From: Pontibacter deserti
Lineage (GTDB): Bacteria; Bacteroidota; Bacteroidia; Cytophagales; Hymenobacteraceae
Length of the DNA stretch: 64,000 bases
Direction: 5' to 3'
Assembly (NCBI RefSeq): GCF_023630255.1
Contig: NZ_JALPRS010000001.1
Location: 1,922,001 to 1,986,000, forward strand
In this document: positions 32,470 through 42,573 of the stretch, piece by piece
How positions within the stretch are numbered: the stretch's first letter is position 1
Layout of the letters: every line of letters begins with the position of its first letter
Notes under the pieces: generated by a model
Databases searched by the model: none
Told to the model about the DNA's origin: nothing
Seen by the model: the letters and a program-made list of their open reading frames with translations, nothing else
Program-made: the position numbers and the translations under genes

Positions 32470-35228
32470 TAACGTACAATCTCTACCCAGCCTTTATACT
32501 TCTTAAAGGTATTAGCCGGATCTATTGAGAAGAATTCTACCTGTGCTTCGTAGTAATAAATACCATCACTTAAGCGCTTGCCGTCAGTGTCAGTACCAGC
32601 CCAGTTTATACTTTTATCGTTGCCTTCATACACTCTTACGCCCCAACGGTTAAACACCGTAAACTTGATTGTCTTGATAAAGCGAGCTTTTTCATCAGGT
32701 CTGAACACTTCATTTTTATCATCACCATTCGGAGTAATGATATTTGGAAGCATAAAGAAGAAGCAGTTGTCTTTACATTGTTCGTTGCTGAAATCGCTCT
32801 CAGTACCATTTACATCCGTGGCAGTTACCTTGTAGCAACCAGCAAAAGATTCCAGACCGGTGTGCGTGAACGTAGTCTGAGGTGCCGGTACTTGTGCCAA
32901 CGCTGCGTATTCTGTTTGTCCGGGTCCTCTAAAGTAAATGGTATAGAACGCGATATCAGGAGTACAGTCGCCGGTTAATTGCGGTACCCACGTCAGCACG
33001 TTCTGATAAGGCGGATCCGTCGGATTTGCCAAAAATTCATCGCAATTCAGTTGATCTATACTTAGCTCAGGAGGACATACCAGTTTTGGCAGCAGTGCAC
33101 AAATTTGCTGGCTTCTGTTTTGCAACGGTTCTTTTATTTCTGATAACTGGTAGGTACCGTTTGCACGAACATAATAGCAGTAGGTTTTACCTCGTTCCAA
33201 AGGGGCAGCCTCCGTACCCACATCCGTAAAGGTACCACCGCTCGTTGAAGCCATTACATCTGCTATTTTAACGAAACCGCCGCTGGTACCTTCGCGTCTG
33301 AAAATTTCATGTTGCAGCACTTCATTTCGCCACGGCACATTATAAGTCCAGTTTAATACGATGTTTTTAGTTTCATTATCAGATGGTGTCACCGTCAGGA
33401 AAACACTTGAAGCCGAGGTACTATCGTGCAGAATATTTGGAGGCCCCGCTGATGTAGCAGACTCATAGAACTCCAGTTTATACCTGTAAGATTTCTCTAA
33501 CGTATTCAGGTTTTTGTCAGTAAAGGTCGTATCAATAAGCCTGTTGAAGGTAGTTATTAAAGTATAGGCACCACCTGGCTGCTGACCTTCTTTACGGTAT
33601 AAGCGATATTGGAAAGGTCCGGTCAGGTCATCTATCTCGCGGGGTTGTGTCCAGGCTACGAATATCTGGCCGGCTGTAGTGCTGGTACTTGTTACATCCA
33701 CATTTGTCAGGTAAGGTATATCCTGATCAACCATGATACATACTTCACGGCTCGCTATACTTTTACCTCTGCCCGGCGATGGGAACTCAGCATAAATGAT
33801 ATAACAGTATTGAACACCTGCCTTTAAGTTCTGATTATCTGTAAAAGTTGTAGCCCATGTACCATTGGCAGCTTTACGCACTTCACCTATCCGCACATAA
33901 CCTGTACTGGATGGCACACCGGTTTCGCAATCGTCAGGCACAAAGTTAGATGGCCCCTCGCGGCGGTAAATATACATTACCTCCGCATTCTGGCAAACAT
34001 ACCTGTCCCAGTTCAGCACTACGGCTTTATCCCCACTTTCAGCACGCAGATTTTGAGGAGGTGGCCCAACCACCCTGATGTTCCATGGTTGCAGGTCAGC
34101 TAACTTGATTGCACCCGTTTGCTTTACGTCTTCAGCTTTAAATATAACCTGGTAAGGTCGTTCACGCACATCCAGGCATTCTGTACCCCAGGTAAAACGG
34201 CCGGTGGCAAGGCCAGGTGTATTCGTAAGCTGACTAAAAGTTGCAGGAGGGATAATTCCACTTGTTGCAGTAAGTGTTATCAGGTCTTGGTCAGGGTCAG
34301 TTGCCCGTATTACCCCTGTTAAAGTTGTTCCCGCTATTACACAGGTATCAAGCGGTTCCAATACAGGAGGACGGTTTGGGGTTTCCTTTACCAGTATCTG
34401 CATATCACGCACTACTTCGCCTAATTTTACAGCGCCCCCGTTAGGTGCTACGCGCCATTCTTCTACTACAAAAGCTACGTTGTATTCGCCTTGTCTGCAG
34501 GGAGCATCCCAGACTAACTGACCGTCTTCCAGGTCTAGTGTAAATATTGCCGCCCCACTGCCCGTAGAAGTGTTACAACCAAATATACGGTTAGGTAAAG
34601 CATAGCCTGGTACTGGTACAATATTGCCAGCGGCATCTGTACGAAGAGGGACTCTTAATTTAAAGGCAAGGCTATCACCATCGCGGTCGAAGGCACCCGG
34701 GTTATGCACAAACTTCTCTCCTACTGCGGCCAGATCTATAGGTGCTACCGTTAGTACCGGCGTACTGTTAAACCCGCGTAGCGAGTTAATATTGATGGTG
34801 GTAGATATAAGAAAGGAATATTGATCAGTTGGAGGTGTCATGTTTAGGATACCGCCATTTCGGTTCACACCGTTCCAGGAAATAGTATAGGTACCATCTG
34901 CTCCGTAGGTATACTCCCAGGTAAATACTTCTTTATCTGTTTCGTTACCAATTGGAGTAACTGATTTTCGTGGTACTGTAATGGTGTTACCATCCCCCAT
35001 CGAGATCTGCACCTGCGGGTCATCAGCCTGCGAAGCCTGATCCGTGTACATGATCATGGTAAAGAAAAACCGGCGGGGATTAGGGTTGGCAGTAGTATCA
35101 CGTTTGGCTGTGATGTCTCCAGCTCTAATATGCGTAGCCTGTGCCTCAGTAAGTGAACCCAACAGCAGTATCAACACCCACAACAAACTACCCGGCAACA
35201 GGTACCTTAAGCGTAGACTTTTTGGCAT
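32469..35228 (-). CDS. Large secreted protein with T9SS C-terminal (CHU_C) domain
   Basis: A 919 aa exported protein. Signal peptide (about 1-30) ends at EAQATHIRAGD. The middle contains several beta-sandwich segments resembling cadherin or fibronectin type III repeats (TPVLTVAPIDLAAVGEKF, then RPPVLEPLDTCVIAG, then PPPQNLRAESGDKAVVLNWD and similar later). The C-terminal about 85 residues match the gliding-motility-associated (CHU_C) domain: LPNIITPNGDDKNEVFRP, FNRWGVRVYEG, SDGIYYYEAQ, and the final KGWVEIVR. This predicts export by the type IX system and surface attachment. Role unknown; adhesion is plausible. Confidence 0.88.
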   Translation of the reverse strand: MPKSLRLRYLLPGSLLWVLILLLGSLTEAQATHIRAGDITAKRDTTANPNPRRFFFTMIMYTDQASQADDPQVQISMGDGNTITVPRKSVTPIGNETDKEVFTWEYTYGADGTYTISWNGVNRNGGILNMTPPTDQYSFLISTTININSLRGFNSTPVLTVAPIDLAAVGEKFVHNPGAFDRDGDSLAFKLRVPLRTDAAGNIVPVPGYALPNRIFGCNTSTGSGAAIFTLDLEDGQLVWDAPCRQGEYNVAFVVEEWRVAPNGGAVKLGEVVRDMQILVKETPNRPPVLEPLDTCVIAGTTLTGVIRATDPDQDLITLTATSGIIPPATFSQLTNTPGLATGRFTWGTECLDVRERPYQVIFKAEDVKQTGAIKLADLQPWNIRVVGPPPQNLRAESGDKAVVLNWDRYVCQNAEVMYIYRREGPSNFVPDDCETGVPSSTGYVRIGEVRKAANGTWATTFTDNQNLKAGVQYCYIIYAEFPSPGRGKSIASREVCIMVDQDIPYLTNVDVTSTSTTAGQIFVAWTQPREIDDLTGPFQYRLYRKEGQQPGGAYTLITTFNRLIDTTFTDKNLNTLEKSYRYKLEFYESATSAGPPNILHDSTSASSVFLTVTPSDNETKNIVLNWTYNVPWRNEVLQHEIFRREGTSGGFVKIADVMASTSGGTFTDVGTEAAPLERGKTYCYYVRANGTYQLSEIKEPLQNRSQQICALLPKLVCPPELSIDQLNCDEFLANPTDPPYQNVLTWVPQLTGDCTPDIAFYTIYFRGPGQTEYAALAQVPAPQTTFTHTGLESFAGCYKVTATDVNGTESDFSNEQCKDNCFFFMLPNIITPNGDDKNEVFRPDEKARFIKTIKFTVFNRWGVRVYEGNDKSINWAGTDTDGKRLSDGIYYYEAQVEFFSIDPANTFKKYKGWVEIVR

Positions 35229-35250
35229 ATAGGTAGGGTTAGGCGGTAAA

Positions 35251-35258
35251 CAAAGGTA
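35251..35258 (-). promoter_or_regulatory. -7 element of the T9SS-substrate gene
   Basis: Minus-strand TACCTTTG (complement of 35251-35258), 22 nt before the ATG at 35228. No good -33 TTG. Confidence 0.55.
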
Positions 35259-35378
35259 TAACTTTAACTTAAAATTTCATTTTTTATTGCTAACAAATGC
35301 AGGTATAGCAGGTTATTAAGGTAAGATTCTTTGTCCTACGCATTGCAATTTAGATTGATTCAAAATACGATATTAAAA

Positions 35379-35409
35379 TTGTTTTATATAACACGCGCTA
35401 GTACCTTTG
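35379..35409 (+). promoter_or_regulatory. sdhCAB promoter
   Basis: TTG (35379-35381), 20-nt spacer, TACCTTTG (35402-35409), 41 nt before sdhC. Full consensus match. Confidence 0.75.
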
Positions 35410-35450
35410 AGAATTAAAAAGCTTATAAACTTAACCTTTAACGAATACAG

Positions 35451-36122
35451 ATGAATTGGTTTACTAAAACGTTTTCCAGTACAGTCGGACGCAAGATCAT
35501 CATGTCGATCACGGGTCTTTTCCTCTGCTCTTTCCTGGTGGTTCACCTGATCGGTAACCTGCAGCTCTTTAAAGACGATGGAGGCCTTGCCTTTAATGTT
35601 TATTCAGAGTTTATGGGGCACAACCCGGTAATCCGCACTATGGAAATCGTGCTGCTACTGGGCTTTTTGTTCCACATTTACGATGCTTTGGTGCTTACCC
35701 GCCGCAACAAAAGTGCGCGCCCTGTAGGTTACGCAAACAATCATCCTGAAGAAAACAGTACCTGGTCATCCCGTAACATGGGTCTTCTGGGCACCGTGAT
35801 CCTGGTGTTCCTGATCATTCACCTTTACAACTTCTTCTGGCGTGCCCGCTTCGGCGAACTTGCCCTTGACAGCGCAGGTGTACCAGATCTGTATATTGTA
35901 GTAAAGGAATCATTTCAGCAGTGGTGGTATGTTGCCTTATACGTAATATCTATGATTGCGCTTGCATACCACTTAATTCATGGTTTCCAGAGTGCTTTCC
36001 AGTCATTGGGCCTTACCCACAAGAAGTATACACCGTTCATTCAGCAGTTTGGTTACGCGTTCTCTATCATCGTGTGCCTTGGTTTTGCTGCTATGCCGCT
36101 ATATTTCTTTTTCTTCGAATAA
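35451..36122 (+). CDS. sdhC: Succinate dehydrogenase / fumarate reductase cytochrome b subunit (b558 type)
   Basis: Single membrane anchor subunit carrying heme and the quinone site. It has 223 aa with five hydrophobic helices. Candidate heme-ligand His residues are His32 (VVHLIGN), His75 (FLFHIYDAL), His124 (LIIHLYNFF) and the pair in YHLIHGFQ. A single polypeptide anchor fits the Bacteroidota/Gram-positive type of complex II. First gene of sdhCAB. Confidence 0.92.
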   Translation: MNWFTKTFSSTVGRKIIMSITGLFLCSFLVVHLIGNLQLFKDDGGLAFNVYSEFMGHNPVIRTMEIVLLLGFLFHIYDALVLTRRNKSARPVGYANNHPEENSTWSSRNMGLLGTVILVFLIIHLYNFFWRARFGELALDSAGVPDLYIVVKESFQQWWYVALYVISMIALAYHLIHGFQSAFQSLGLTHKKYTPFIQQFGYAFSIIVCLGFAAMPLYFFFFE

Positions 36123-36143
36123 TAACAAGATTCTATAGTTGAT

Positions 36144-38078
36144 ATGATATTAGATTCTAAAATCCCTGAAGGGCCGTTGGCCGATAAGTGGGAAAAGCAT
36201 AAATTCAATGTAAAGCTGGTGAACCCGGCTAACAAGCGTAAATATGATGTTATTGTAGTAGGTACTGGTCTTGCCGGTGCTTCTGCTGCTGCAACCCTGG
36301 GCGAGCTTGGCTATAACGTTAAAGCATTCTGCTTCCAGGATTCTCCACGCCGTGCACACTCTATTGCGGCACAGGGTGGTATCAATGCTGCTAAAAACTA
36401 TCAGAACGATGGTGACTCAGTTTTCCGTCTGTTCTACGATACTATAAAAGGTGGTGATTACCGTGCCCGTGAAGCTAACGTTTACCGTTTGGCTCAGGTA
36501 TCTGTAGATATCATTGACCAATGCGTGGCACAGGGTGTTCCTTTTGCCCGTGAATATGGTGGCTTGCTTGCAAACCGCTCCTTTGGTGGTGCACAGGTTT
36601 CCCGTACGTTCTATGCCCGCGGTCAAACTGGTCAGCAGCTTCTTTTAGGTGCTTACTCAGCCCTTAACCGCCAGATTGCTTATGGTAAAGTAAAGATGTT
36701 CCCTAGAACTGAAATGCTTGACCTGGTAATGGTAGATGGCAAAGCACGTGGTATTGTGGTACGTAACCTGATCACAGGTAAGATCGAATCGCACAGTGCA
36801 CATGCAGTAGTATTAGCAACAGGTGGTTACGGTAACGTATTCTTCCTTTCTACTAACGCAATGGGCTCAAATGCTACGGCAGCCTGGAGAGCACACAAAA
36901 AAGGCGCGTTGTTCGCTAACCCTTGCTTCACGCAGATCCACCCTACCTGTATTCCGGTTTCAGGCGATTACCAGTCTAAGCTGACGCTGATGTCTGAGTC
37001 GCTTCGTAACGATGGCCGCGTATGGGTACCTAAAACTGTAGAAATTGCCCAGAAATTAAGAAGAGGTGAAATCCGGGTATCTGATATTGCTGAACAGGAT
37101 CGTGACTACTACCTGGAGCGTAAATACCCTGCTTTCGGTAACCTTGTACCACGTGACGTGGCATCACGTAACGCCAAATTGATGTGCGACGAAGGACGTG
37201 GTGTGGGTGCCTCTGGCCTTGCAGTATTCCTCGATTTTGCTGATGCTATCAAGCGTGACGGACAGCCTGCCATTGCTGCCAAGTATGGTAACTTGTTTGA
37301 GATGTATGCGAAGATCACAGATGAGAACCCATACGAAAGCCCGATGCGTATTTACCCGGCTGTGCACTATACTATGGGTGGCCTTTGGGTAGACTATAAC
37401 CTGATGACCAACATCCCTGGTTTATATGCAACTGGTGAATGTAACTTCTCTGATCACGGTGCTAACCGTCTAGGTGCATCTGCGCTGATGCAAGGTCTGG
37501 CTGATGGTTACTTCGTTATACCTTACACTATCGGTGATTACCTGGCACAAACTCCTTATGACAGAGTAAGCACAGATCACCCTGCCTTTAAAGAGGCGGA
37601 GCAGGCAGTAATTGCTAAAAATCAGCAATTGCTTTCTATAAACGGTACCCGTACTGTAGATGACTTCCACAAAGCACTTGGTTTACTGATGTGGGATTAC
37701 TGCGGTATGGCCCGTAACGCAGAAGGCCTGAAGTTTGCTAAACAGGAGATCCGTAAGCTGCGCGATGAGTTCTGGAGAGATGTTAAAGTAACTGGTGTAA
37801 ACGAGGAGCTGAACATTACGCTTGAGAAAGCTAACCGTGTTGCCGACTTCCTGGAACTTGGTGAACTGATGGTAGAAGACGCGTTGCAAAGAAACGAATC
37901 TTGTGGTGGTCACTTCCGTGAAGAATACCAGACACCTGAGAACGAAGCTCTACGCGACGATGAGAACTATGCTTATGTAGCTGCCTGGGAGTTTACAGGT
38001 GTTGGCAATGAGCCGGTGCTGCATAAGGAAGACCTCAAGTTCGAGAACGTGAAGCTAACACAGCGTAGCTATAAATAA
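36144..38078 (+). CDS. sdhA: Succinate dehydrogenase / fumarate reductase flavoprotein subunit
   Basis: Catalytic FAD subunit interconverting succinate and fumarate. It has 644 aa. FAD-binding GTGLAGA (40-46); His72 in [11 protein letters not shown] is at the position that usually bonds FAD covalently; HPTCIPVSG lies in the active-site region; the C-terminal helical region is complete. It follows sdhC by 21 nt, and sdhB follows after an 80-nt repeat. The gene lacks the AA(G/C)TATA heptamer, consistent with high expression and selected codons. Confidence 0.95.
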   Translation: MILDSKIPEGPLADKWEKHKFNVKLVNPANKRKYDVIVVGTGLAGASAAATLGELGYNVKAFCFQDSPRRAHSIAAQGGINAAKNYQNDGDSVFRLFYDTIKGGDYRAREANVYRLAQVSVDIIDQCVAQGVPFAREYGGLLANRSFGGAQVSRTFYARGQTGQQLLLGAYSALNRQIAYGKVKMFPRTEMLDLVMVDGKARGIVVRNLITGKIESHSAHAVVLATGGYGNVFFLSTNAMGSNATAAWRAHKKGALFANPCFTQIHPTCIPVSGDYQSKLTLMSESLRNDGRVWVPKTVEIAQKLRRGEIRVSDIAEQDRDYYLERKYPAFGNLVPRDVASRNAKLMCDEGRGVGASGLAVFLDFADAIKRDGQPAIAAKYGNLFEMYAKITDENPYESPMRIYPAVHYTMGGLWVDYNLMTNIPGLYATGECNFSDHGANRLGASALMQGLADGYFVIPYTIGDYLAQTPYDRVSTDHPAFKEAEQAVIAKNQQLLSINGTRTVDDFHKALGLLMWDYCGMARNAEGLKFAKQEIRKLRDEFWRDVKVTGVNEELNITLEKANRVADFLELGELMVEDALQRNESCGGHFREEYQTPENEALRDDENYAYVAAWEFTGVGNEPVLHKEDLKFENVKLTQRSYK

Positions 38079-38083
38079 TTGAT

Positions 38084-38152
38084 AATGAATAATTATGAAT
38101 GATCAATAACTATAAACTCATTCGTAATTCTTAATTCGTAATTCATAATTGA
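38084..38152. repeat. AATTCG-type repeat between sdhA and sdhB
   Basis: Left part ATAATGAATAATTATGAAT, right part ATTCGTAATTCTTAATTCG followed by TAATTCATAATTG. The right part shares the 19-mer TAATTCGTAATTCATAATT with the repeat near 15.82 kb. It ends 6 nt before the sdhB start. Confidence 0.7.
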
Positions 38153-38158
38153 AATAAA

Positions 38159-38944
38159 ATGGCTGGAAGTAATCCAAATGCTAAACCAATGGACCTGACA
38201 CTAAAGGTTTGGCGCCAAAAAAATAAAGATGCGGCAGGTGCTATGGTAACATACCCTGTTAAAGGTATTTCCCCGGACATGTCATTCCTGGAGATGCTGG
38301 ATGTACTTAATGAGGACCTGTTGCGCCGTGGTGATGATCCTATTGCTTTCGACCACGACTGTCGCGAAGGTATTTGTGGTATGTGTAGCTTGTTCATTAA
38401 CGGTCGTGCGCATGGTCCTGAGCGTGGGACAACTACGTGCCAGCTGCACATGCGCCACTTTAAAGATGGCGACACTATTACCATTGAACCATGGAGAGCA
38501 GCTGCGTTCCCGGTACACAAAGACCTTGTTGTAGACCGTTCAGCTTTTGACCGTATTCAGCAGGCTGGAGGTTATGTATCGGTTAACACAGGTGGTGTAC
38601 CTGATGCCAATTCTATTCCTATTCCAAAAACCATAGCTGATAAAGCATTTGATGCTGCAACCTGTATCCAATGCGGTGCTTGTGTAGCGGCCTGTAAAAA
38701 TGCATCAGCAATGCTATTTGTTAGTGCAAAGGTATCTCAGCTTGCTTTGTTACCACAAGGTCAGGCAGAGCGTAAAACTCGTGTTGAGAACATGGTGGCT
38801 CAGATGGATGTAGAAGGATTTGGAGCATGTACAAACATCGGATCTTGCGCTGCAGAATGCCCAGTAGGTATCTCACTGGAGAACATTGCCATGTTGAGAA
38901 GAGAATATATTTCAGCTAAGGCTACTTCAGAAAACTTAGCTTAA
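38159..38944 (+). CDS. sdhB: Succinate dehydrogenase / fumarate reductase iron-sulfur subunit
   Basis: Passes electrons from FAD to quinone through three Fe-S clusters. It has 261 aa. The N-terminal [2Fe-2S] ligands lie in [12 protein letters not shown] (Cys68, Cys73, Cys76) with a later Cys in TTTCQLHM. The C-terminal clusters are held by [13 protein letters not shown] and [14 protein letters not shown]. Last gene of sdhCAB, ended by a strong terminator. Confidence 0.96.
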   Translation: MAGSNPNAKPMDLTLKVWRQKNKDAAGAMVTYPVKGISPDMSFLEMLDVLNEDLLRRGDDPIAFDHDCREGICGMCSLFINGRAHGPERGTTTCQLHMRHFKDGDTITIEPWRAAAFPVHKDLVVDRSAFDRIQQAGGYVSVNTGGVPDANSIPIPKTIADKAFDAATCIQCGACVAACKNASAMLFVSAKVSQLALLPQGQAERKTRVENMVAQMDVEGFGACTNIGSCAAECPVGISLENIAMLRREYISAKATSENLA

Positions 38945-38959
38945 TATTAAACTAAATCA

Positions 38960-39000
38960 CAAAAGAGGCGAAACAGCAATGTTTTCGCCTCTTTTGTTTT
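38960..39000 (+). terminator. Rho-independent terminator after sdhB
   Basis: AAAAGAGGCGAAA (38961-38973) pairs with TTTCGCCTCTTTT; T-rich tail to 39000. Confidence 0.9.
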
Positions 39001-39089
39001 AAGGGCTTTACTGCTTATTATTGCCACTCCAATCACTTAAGTATAACTTTACTCTTATTTGGGGGTTAAATAAGTAAAAACACCACCGT

Positions 39090-39614
39090 ATGATCACACT
39101 TATTTCAGGAACAAACAGACCTGAATCTAATAGTATAGCCATTGTAAAAATGTATGCTAAGCTCCTGCAGAAGCATGATATACCTTATCAGATATTAGAC
39201 TTAGCTGAACTTCCTTCTGATTTTATTTCTACGGCCCTTTACGATAATACAGGAAAGAATGAGCAGTTCAACAAACTGGCAGACATGATTTCTAATTCAG
39301 ATAAGTTTGTTTTTGTAGTACCAGAGTATAACTCATCCTACCCGGGCGTGCTAAAAGCCTTTATTGATGGTCTCTCCTATCCTAACACGTTTAAGAATAA
39401 AAAGGGAGCTTTAATAGGCTTATCTTCGGGCATGCAGGGCAGTGGGCTAGCACTTAGCCACTTATCTGATGTGCTGAACTACCTTGGAATGCATATAATG
39501 GCTATGCGCCTTAAATTAGCTCATATTGAAAAGAACTTCGATGGCACGCAATTGACTAACCAATTATACCAGGAGTTATTGGAGCAGCACGTAGAGCAGT
39601 TTCTGAAATTTTAA
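39090..39614 (+). CDS. NAD(P)H-dependent FMN reductase-like protein
   Basis: A 174 aa flavodoxin-like quinone or flavin reductase. ISGTNRPESNS at the N-terminus binds the FMN phosphate, and VPEYNSSYPGVLKAFID is the family signature. Cytosolic. Substrate could be quinones, azo compounds or free flavin. Monocistronic, convergent with ftsZ. Confidence 0.9.
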   Translation: MITLISGTNRPESNSIAIVKMYAKLLQKHDIPYQILDLAELPSDFISTALYDNTGKNEQFNKLADMISNSDKFVFVVPEYNSSYPGVLKAFIDGLSYPNTFKNKKGALIGLSSGMQGSGLALSHLSDVLNYLGMHIMAMRLKLAHIEKNFDGTQLTNQLYQELLEQHVEQFLKF

Positions 39615-39642
39615 GTATAGCACCAGATACGAATAAGATACG

Positions 39643-39700
39643 TCTACCATAAAACAGAAAAGGCTACCGAAATCGGTAGCCTTTTCTGTTTTATGGTAGA
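39643..39700. terminator. Perfect 28-bp hairpin, bidirectional terminator
   Basis: 28 bases (39643-39670) are perfectly complementary to 39673-39700 around a 2-nt loop. The core is AAAAGGCTACCGA / TCGGTAGCCTTTT, so both directions end in T-rich sequence. It lies between the convergent FMN reductase gene and ftsZ, 4 nt from the ftsZ stop. Confidence 0.92.
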
Positions 39701-39704
39701 TCAC

Positions 39705-41231
39705 TTAGTCAACGTTATCGTGTAGAAAACGGTTATCGCCAAGTATTTCGTTATCATCGTTCAGGTTGAAGCGGGAAATGTTACGCTCAGAAGAGTGTGC
39801 AACAGACTCCAATGCTACATTACGACGCAAGTAAGCAGGAACCTCTAACTTTTCTTTGATCGCTTCAGAAGTAATCTCAGAGCTTAGCCTGCGAAGGCGC
39901 TCACGGCGCTCTTCCTGCCTGCGCTGCATTAATTCACGCTCTTCCAGTTCACGTGCAGCACGGGTATCAACCTGTGGAGCATAGAAGGAATCCGCTACGT
40001 TTGAAGAACCCAGATCAAACACTATACGGTTTGGCTGTGGTTGCTCAACAGGTTTACGAGCTGCCTCATACTGTGGTGCTGGAGCAGGTGCAGGGATTGG
40101 AGCTGGTGCTGGTGCCTGAGCTACAGGAGCTGGCGCAACAACCTGCTTGGGTACAAAAGTAGTAACTTCTACTACCTCTGGCTTAGCCGGCTCTACAACT
40201 TCAATTTTTTTTTGGCTTTCCAGGTCAAATACTGTCTTCTTTGGCTCCATCAGGTTATCTGAACTGCTGGCAAAGCCTGTTGCAATTACAGTAACACGGA
40301 TGCTCTGACCCAGGTCAGCATCGATACCATGACCAAAGATTACCTCAGCCTCCTGGCCAGCTTTATCCTGGATATATTCTGTGATCTCAGTCAGTTCGTC
40401 CATTTCAAGTTCTGCCTGCTCACCAGACATGATAGATAGAAGGATTTTCTGAGCACCGTGGATATCAGTGTTATTCAATAACGGAGATGAAAGAGCTTCT
40501 TCAGCTGCACGTAACGCACGGCCTTCGCCTTCTGTTATCGCAGAACCCATCACTGCGGCACCAGAATCTTTCATTACCGTTTTAACGTCTTCAAAGTCCA
40601 CGTTTACTTCAGCTGTTACTGTAATAATCTCAGCTATAGATTTAGCAGCTGTAGTTAACACGTTATCAGCTTTTGCAAATGCTTCACGAATGGTCAGGTT
40701 ACCGAACATCTCGCGCAACTTGTCGTTCAAGATAACCAGGATCGTGTCGCAATTCTCGCTTAGTTCTTTAACACCGTCTTCAGCAGCCTGCTTTTTCTTA
40801 CGGCCTTCGAAGCCAAATGGGGCTGTAACTATACCTACAGTAAGTATACCAAGCTCTTTGGCAACTTTTGCGATAACCGGGGCAGCGCCAGTACCGGTAC
40901 CACCACCCATACCAGCTGTAATAAATACCATTTTGGTATCATTGCTCAGCATTTCACGGATCTCTTCTTTACTTTCCAGAGCGGCTTGGCGGCCTTTCTC
41001 AGGGTTGGCACCAGCACCCAGACCTTCCGTCAGGTTTTGGCCAATGGCTAGTCTTGTAGGAACGCTGCTGCTTTTAAGGGCCTGCGCATCGGTATTACAT
41101 ATGATAAACTCAACATCTTTAATGCCCTGGTTATACATATGGTTCACAGCGTTGCTTCCACCGCCCCCGACACCAATCACCTTAATGATAGACTTACTGC
41201 TTGACGGTAAGTCGAAAGTGTACATGCTCAT
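39705..41231 (-). CDS. ftsZ: Cell division protein FtsZ
   Basis: Tubulin-like GTPase that forms the division ring. It has 508 aa, longer than the usual 380-400 because of its tail. The GTPase domain has GVGGGGSNAVNHM near residue 20 and the tubulin signature GGGTGTGAAP (109-118); the T7 loop NVDFEDVKTVM lies near 210. Residues about 335-470 form a Pro/Ala/Glu-rich linker. A partner-binding peptide VPAYLRR lies about 45 residues before the end and is followed by an extra SRFNLNDDNEI segment. Last gene of the dcw cluster. Confidence 0.96.
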   Translation of the reverse strand: MSMYTFDLPSSSKSIIKVIGVGGGGSNAVNHMYNQGIKDVEFIICNTDAQALKSSSVPTRLAIGQNLTEGLGAGANPEKGRQAALESKEEIREMLSNDTKMVFITAGMGGGTGTGAAPVIAKVAKELGILTVGIVTAPFGFEGRKKKQAAEDGVKELSENCDTILVILNDKLREMFGNLTIREAFAKADNVLTTAAKSIAEIITVTAEVNVDFEDVKTVMKDSGAAVMGSAITEGEGRALRAAEEALSSPLLNNTDIHGAQKILLSIMSGEQAELEMDELTEITEYIQDKAGQEAEVIFGHGIDADLGQSIRVTVIATGFASSSDNLMEPKKTVFDLESQKKIEVVEPAKPEVVEVTTFVPKQVVAPAPVAQAPAPAPIPAPAPAPQYEAARKPVEQPQPNRIVFDLGSSNVADSFYAPQVDTRAARELEERELMQRRQEERRERLRRLSSEITSEAIKEKLEVPAYLRRNVALESVAHSSERNISRFNLNDDNEILGDNRFLHDNVD

Positions 41232-41257
41232 GCTAATTTCTCCTGCTCGGTTATGGG

Positions 41258-42562
41258 TTAATAACTTTGTTTGTTGTTGTCTATGTCATCTGATAAGAAG
41301 CCTTTGATCATGCTAATGATACCGCCTTCTTTATTGCCAGATTTCTGTGCTGGCTTTTGATATTCTTTTCTTTCTGGTACTTCAGTGATCTTTTCTGCTC
41401 CACGCTGATCCAGTGACTGGTAACCTGCAAGCACAAGGCCTACGCTTGTAGCATACATCGGGCTCTTAACAGCATCTACTTTAGATTTACCTAAGTGCTC
41501 GTTCGGGTAACCAATTCGGGTATCCATACCAGAGATATACTCTACTAACTGCACCAGATTCTGAAGCTGAGCACCGCCACCTGTAATTACAATACCTGCT
41601 GCCAGGCTGTTTGCGTAGCCACTACGAACGATCTCTGCATATACCAGCTCCACGATCTCTTCCATTCTTGCCTCGATAATATAAGCAAGATTTTTCAAAG
41701 ATATCTCTTTAGGTGTACGGTCTCTTAAACCTGGTATCGAAACAATCTCATTTTCAGACGCTTCGTCTGCAATAGCTTTACCAAATTTAACTTTCAGCTG
41801 CTCAGCCTGGTTCTGCATTACCATGCAGCCCTGCTTAATATCAGAGGTGATGATGTTACCGCCGAAAGGTAGAACTGCTGTATGACGTATAATATTGTCT
41901 TTAAAGATAGCAACATCTGTTGTACCGCCACCAATATCAACCAAGGCTACACCAGCTTCTTTCTCTTCTTCACTCAGCACCGACATGCAAGATGCCAATG
42001 GCTCAAGTATAAGCTGATCGATCTCGAGGCCAGCACGGGCAATACATTTGTTTATGTTGCTGATAGCATTTGACTGAGCGGTTATGATATGGAAGTTACC
42101 TTCCAGACGCACCCCAGACATTCCTACCGGATCTACAATACCTTCTTCGTAATCAACTTTGTATTCCTGTGGCATTACATGGATGATCTCGCTGCCCGGA
42201 GGTGTAACCAAACGGTACATATCGTTGGTTAAGCGGTTTACATCTTCCACTGTAATCTCATTATCCGTAACGGCACGGGTAATGCTGCCATTGTGTTGCA
42301 AACTCTTGATATGCTGACCGGCAATCCCCACATTCACTACACCAATGTTGATATCTGCCTGCGCTTCGGCCTGACTTACAGCTTTTCTAATAGCTTCTAC
42401 CGTCTTGTCGATGTTGCTGACCATACCACGTACCACTCCCTCAGAAGCTGCTTTTCCCATACCCAGGATCTCCAGCTTACCATACTCGTTTCTCCGACCT
42501 ACCAGTGCGCAAACTTTGGTTGTTCCGATGTCCAAGCCTACTACTATTTTGTCGTTCTGCAT
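41258..42562 (-). CDS. ftsA: Cell division protein FtsA
   Basis: Actin-like ATPase that tethers FtsZ to the membrane. From MQNDKIVVGLDIGTTKVCAL it has 434 aa. DIGGGTTDVAIF is the phosphate-binding motif, and VITGGGAQLQNLV follows. The C-terminus has a basic amphipathic stretch (GGIISMIKGFLSDDID) that could be the membrane helix. An in-frame ATG at 42583 overlaps ftsQ; I prefer 42562. ftsZ starts 26 nt after its stop. Confidence 0.95.
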   Translation of the reverse strand: MQNDKIVVGLDIGTTKVCALVGRRNEYGKLEILGMGKAASEGVVRGMVSNIDKTVEAIRKAVSQAEAQADINIGVVNVGIAGQHIKSLQHNGSITRAVTDNEITVEDVNRLTNDMYRLVTPPGSEIIHVMPQEYKVDYEEGIVDPVGMSGVRLEGNFHIITAQSNAISNINKCIARAGLEIDQLILEPLASCMSVLSEEEKEAGVALVDIGGGTTDVAIFKDNIIRHTAVLPFGGNIITSDIKQGCMVMQNQAEQLKVKFGKAIADEASENEIVSIPGLRDRTPKEISLKNLAYIIEARMEEIVELVYAEIVRSGYANSLAAGIVITGGGAQLQNLVQLVEYISGMDTRIGYPNEHLGKSKVDAVKSPMYATSVGLVLAGYQSLDQRGAEKITEVPERKEYQKPAQKSGNKEGGIISMIKGFLSDDIDNNKQSY

Positions 42563-42573
42563 ATCTGTATATC

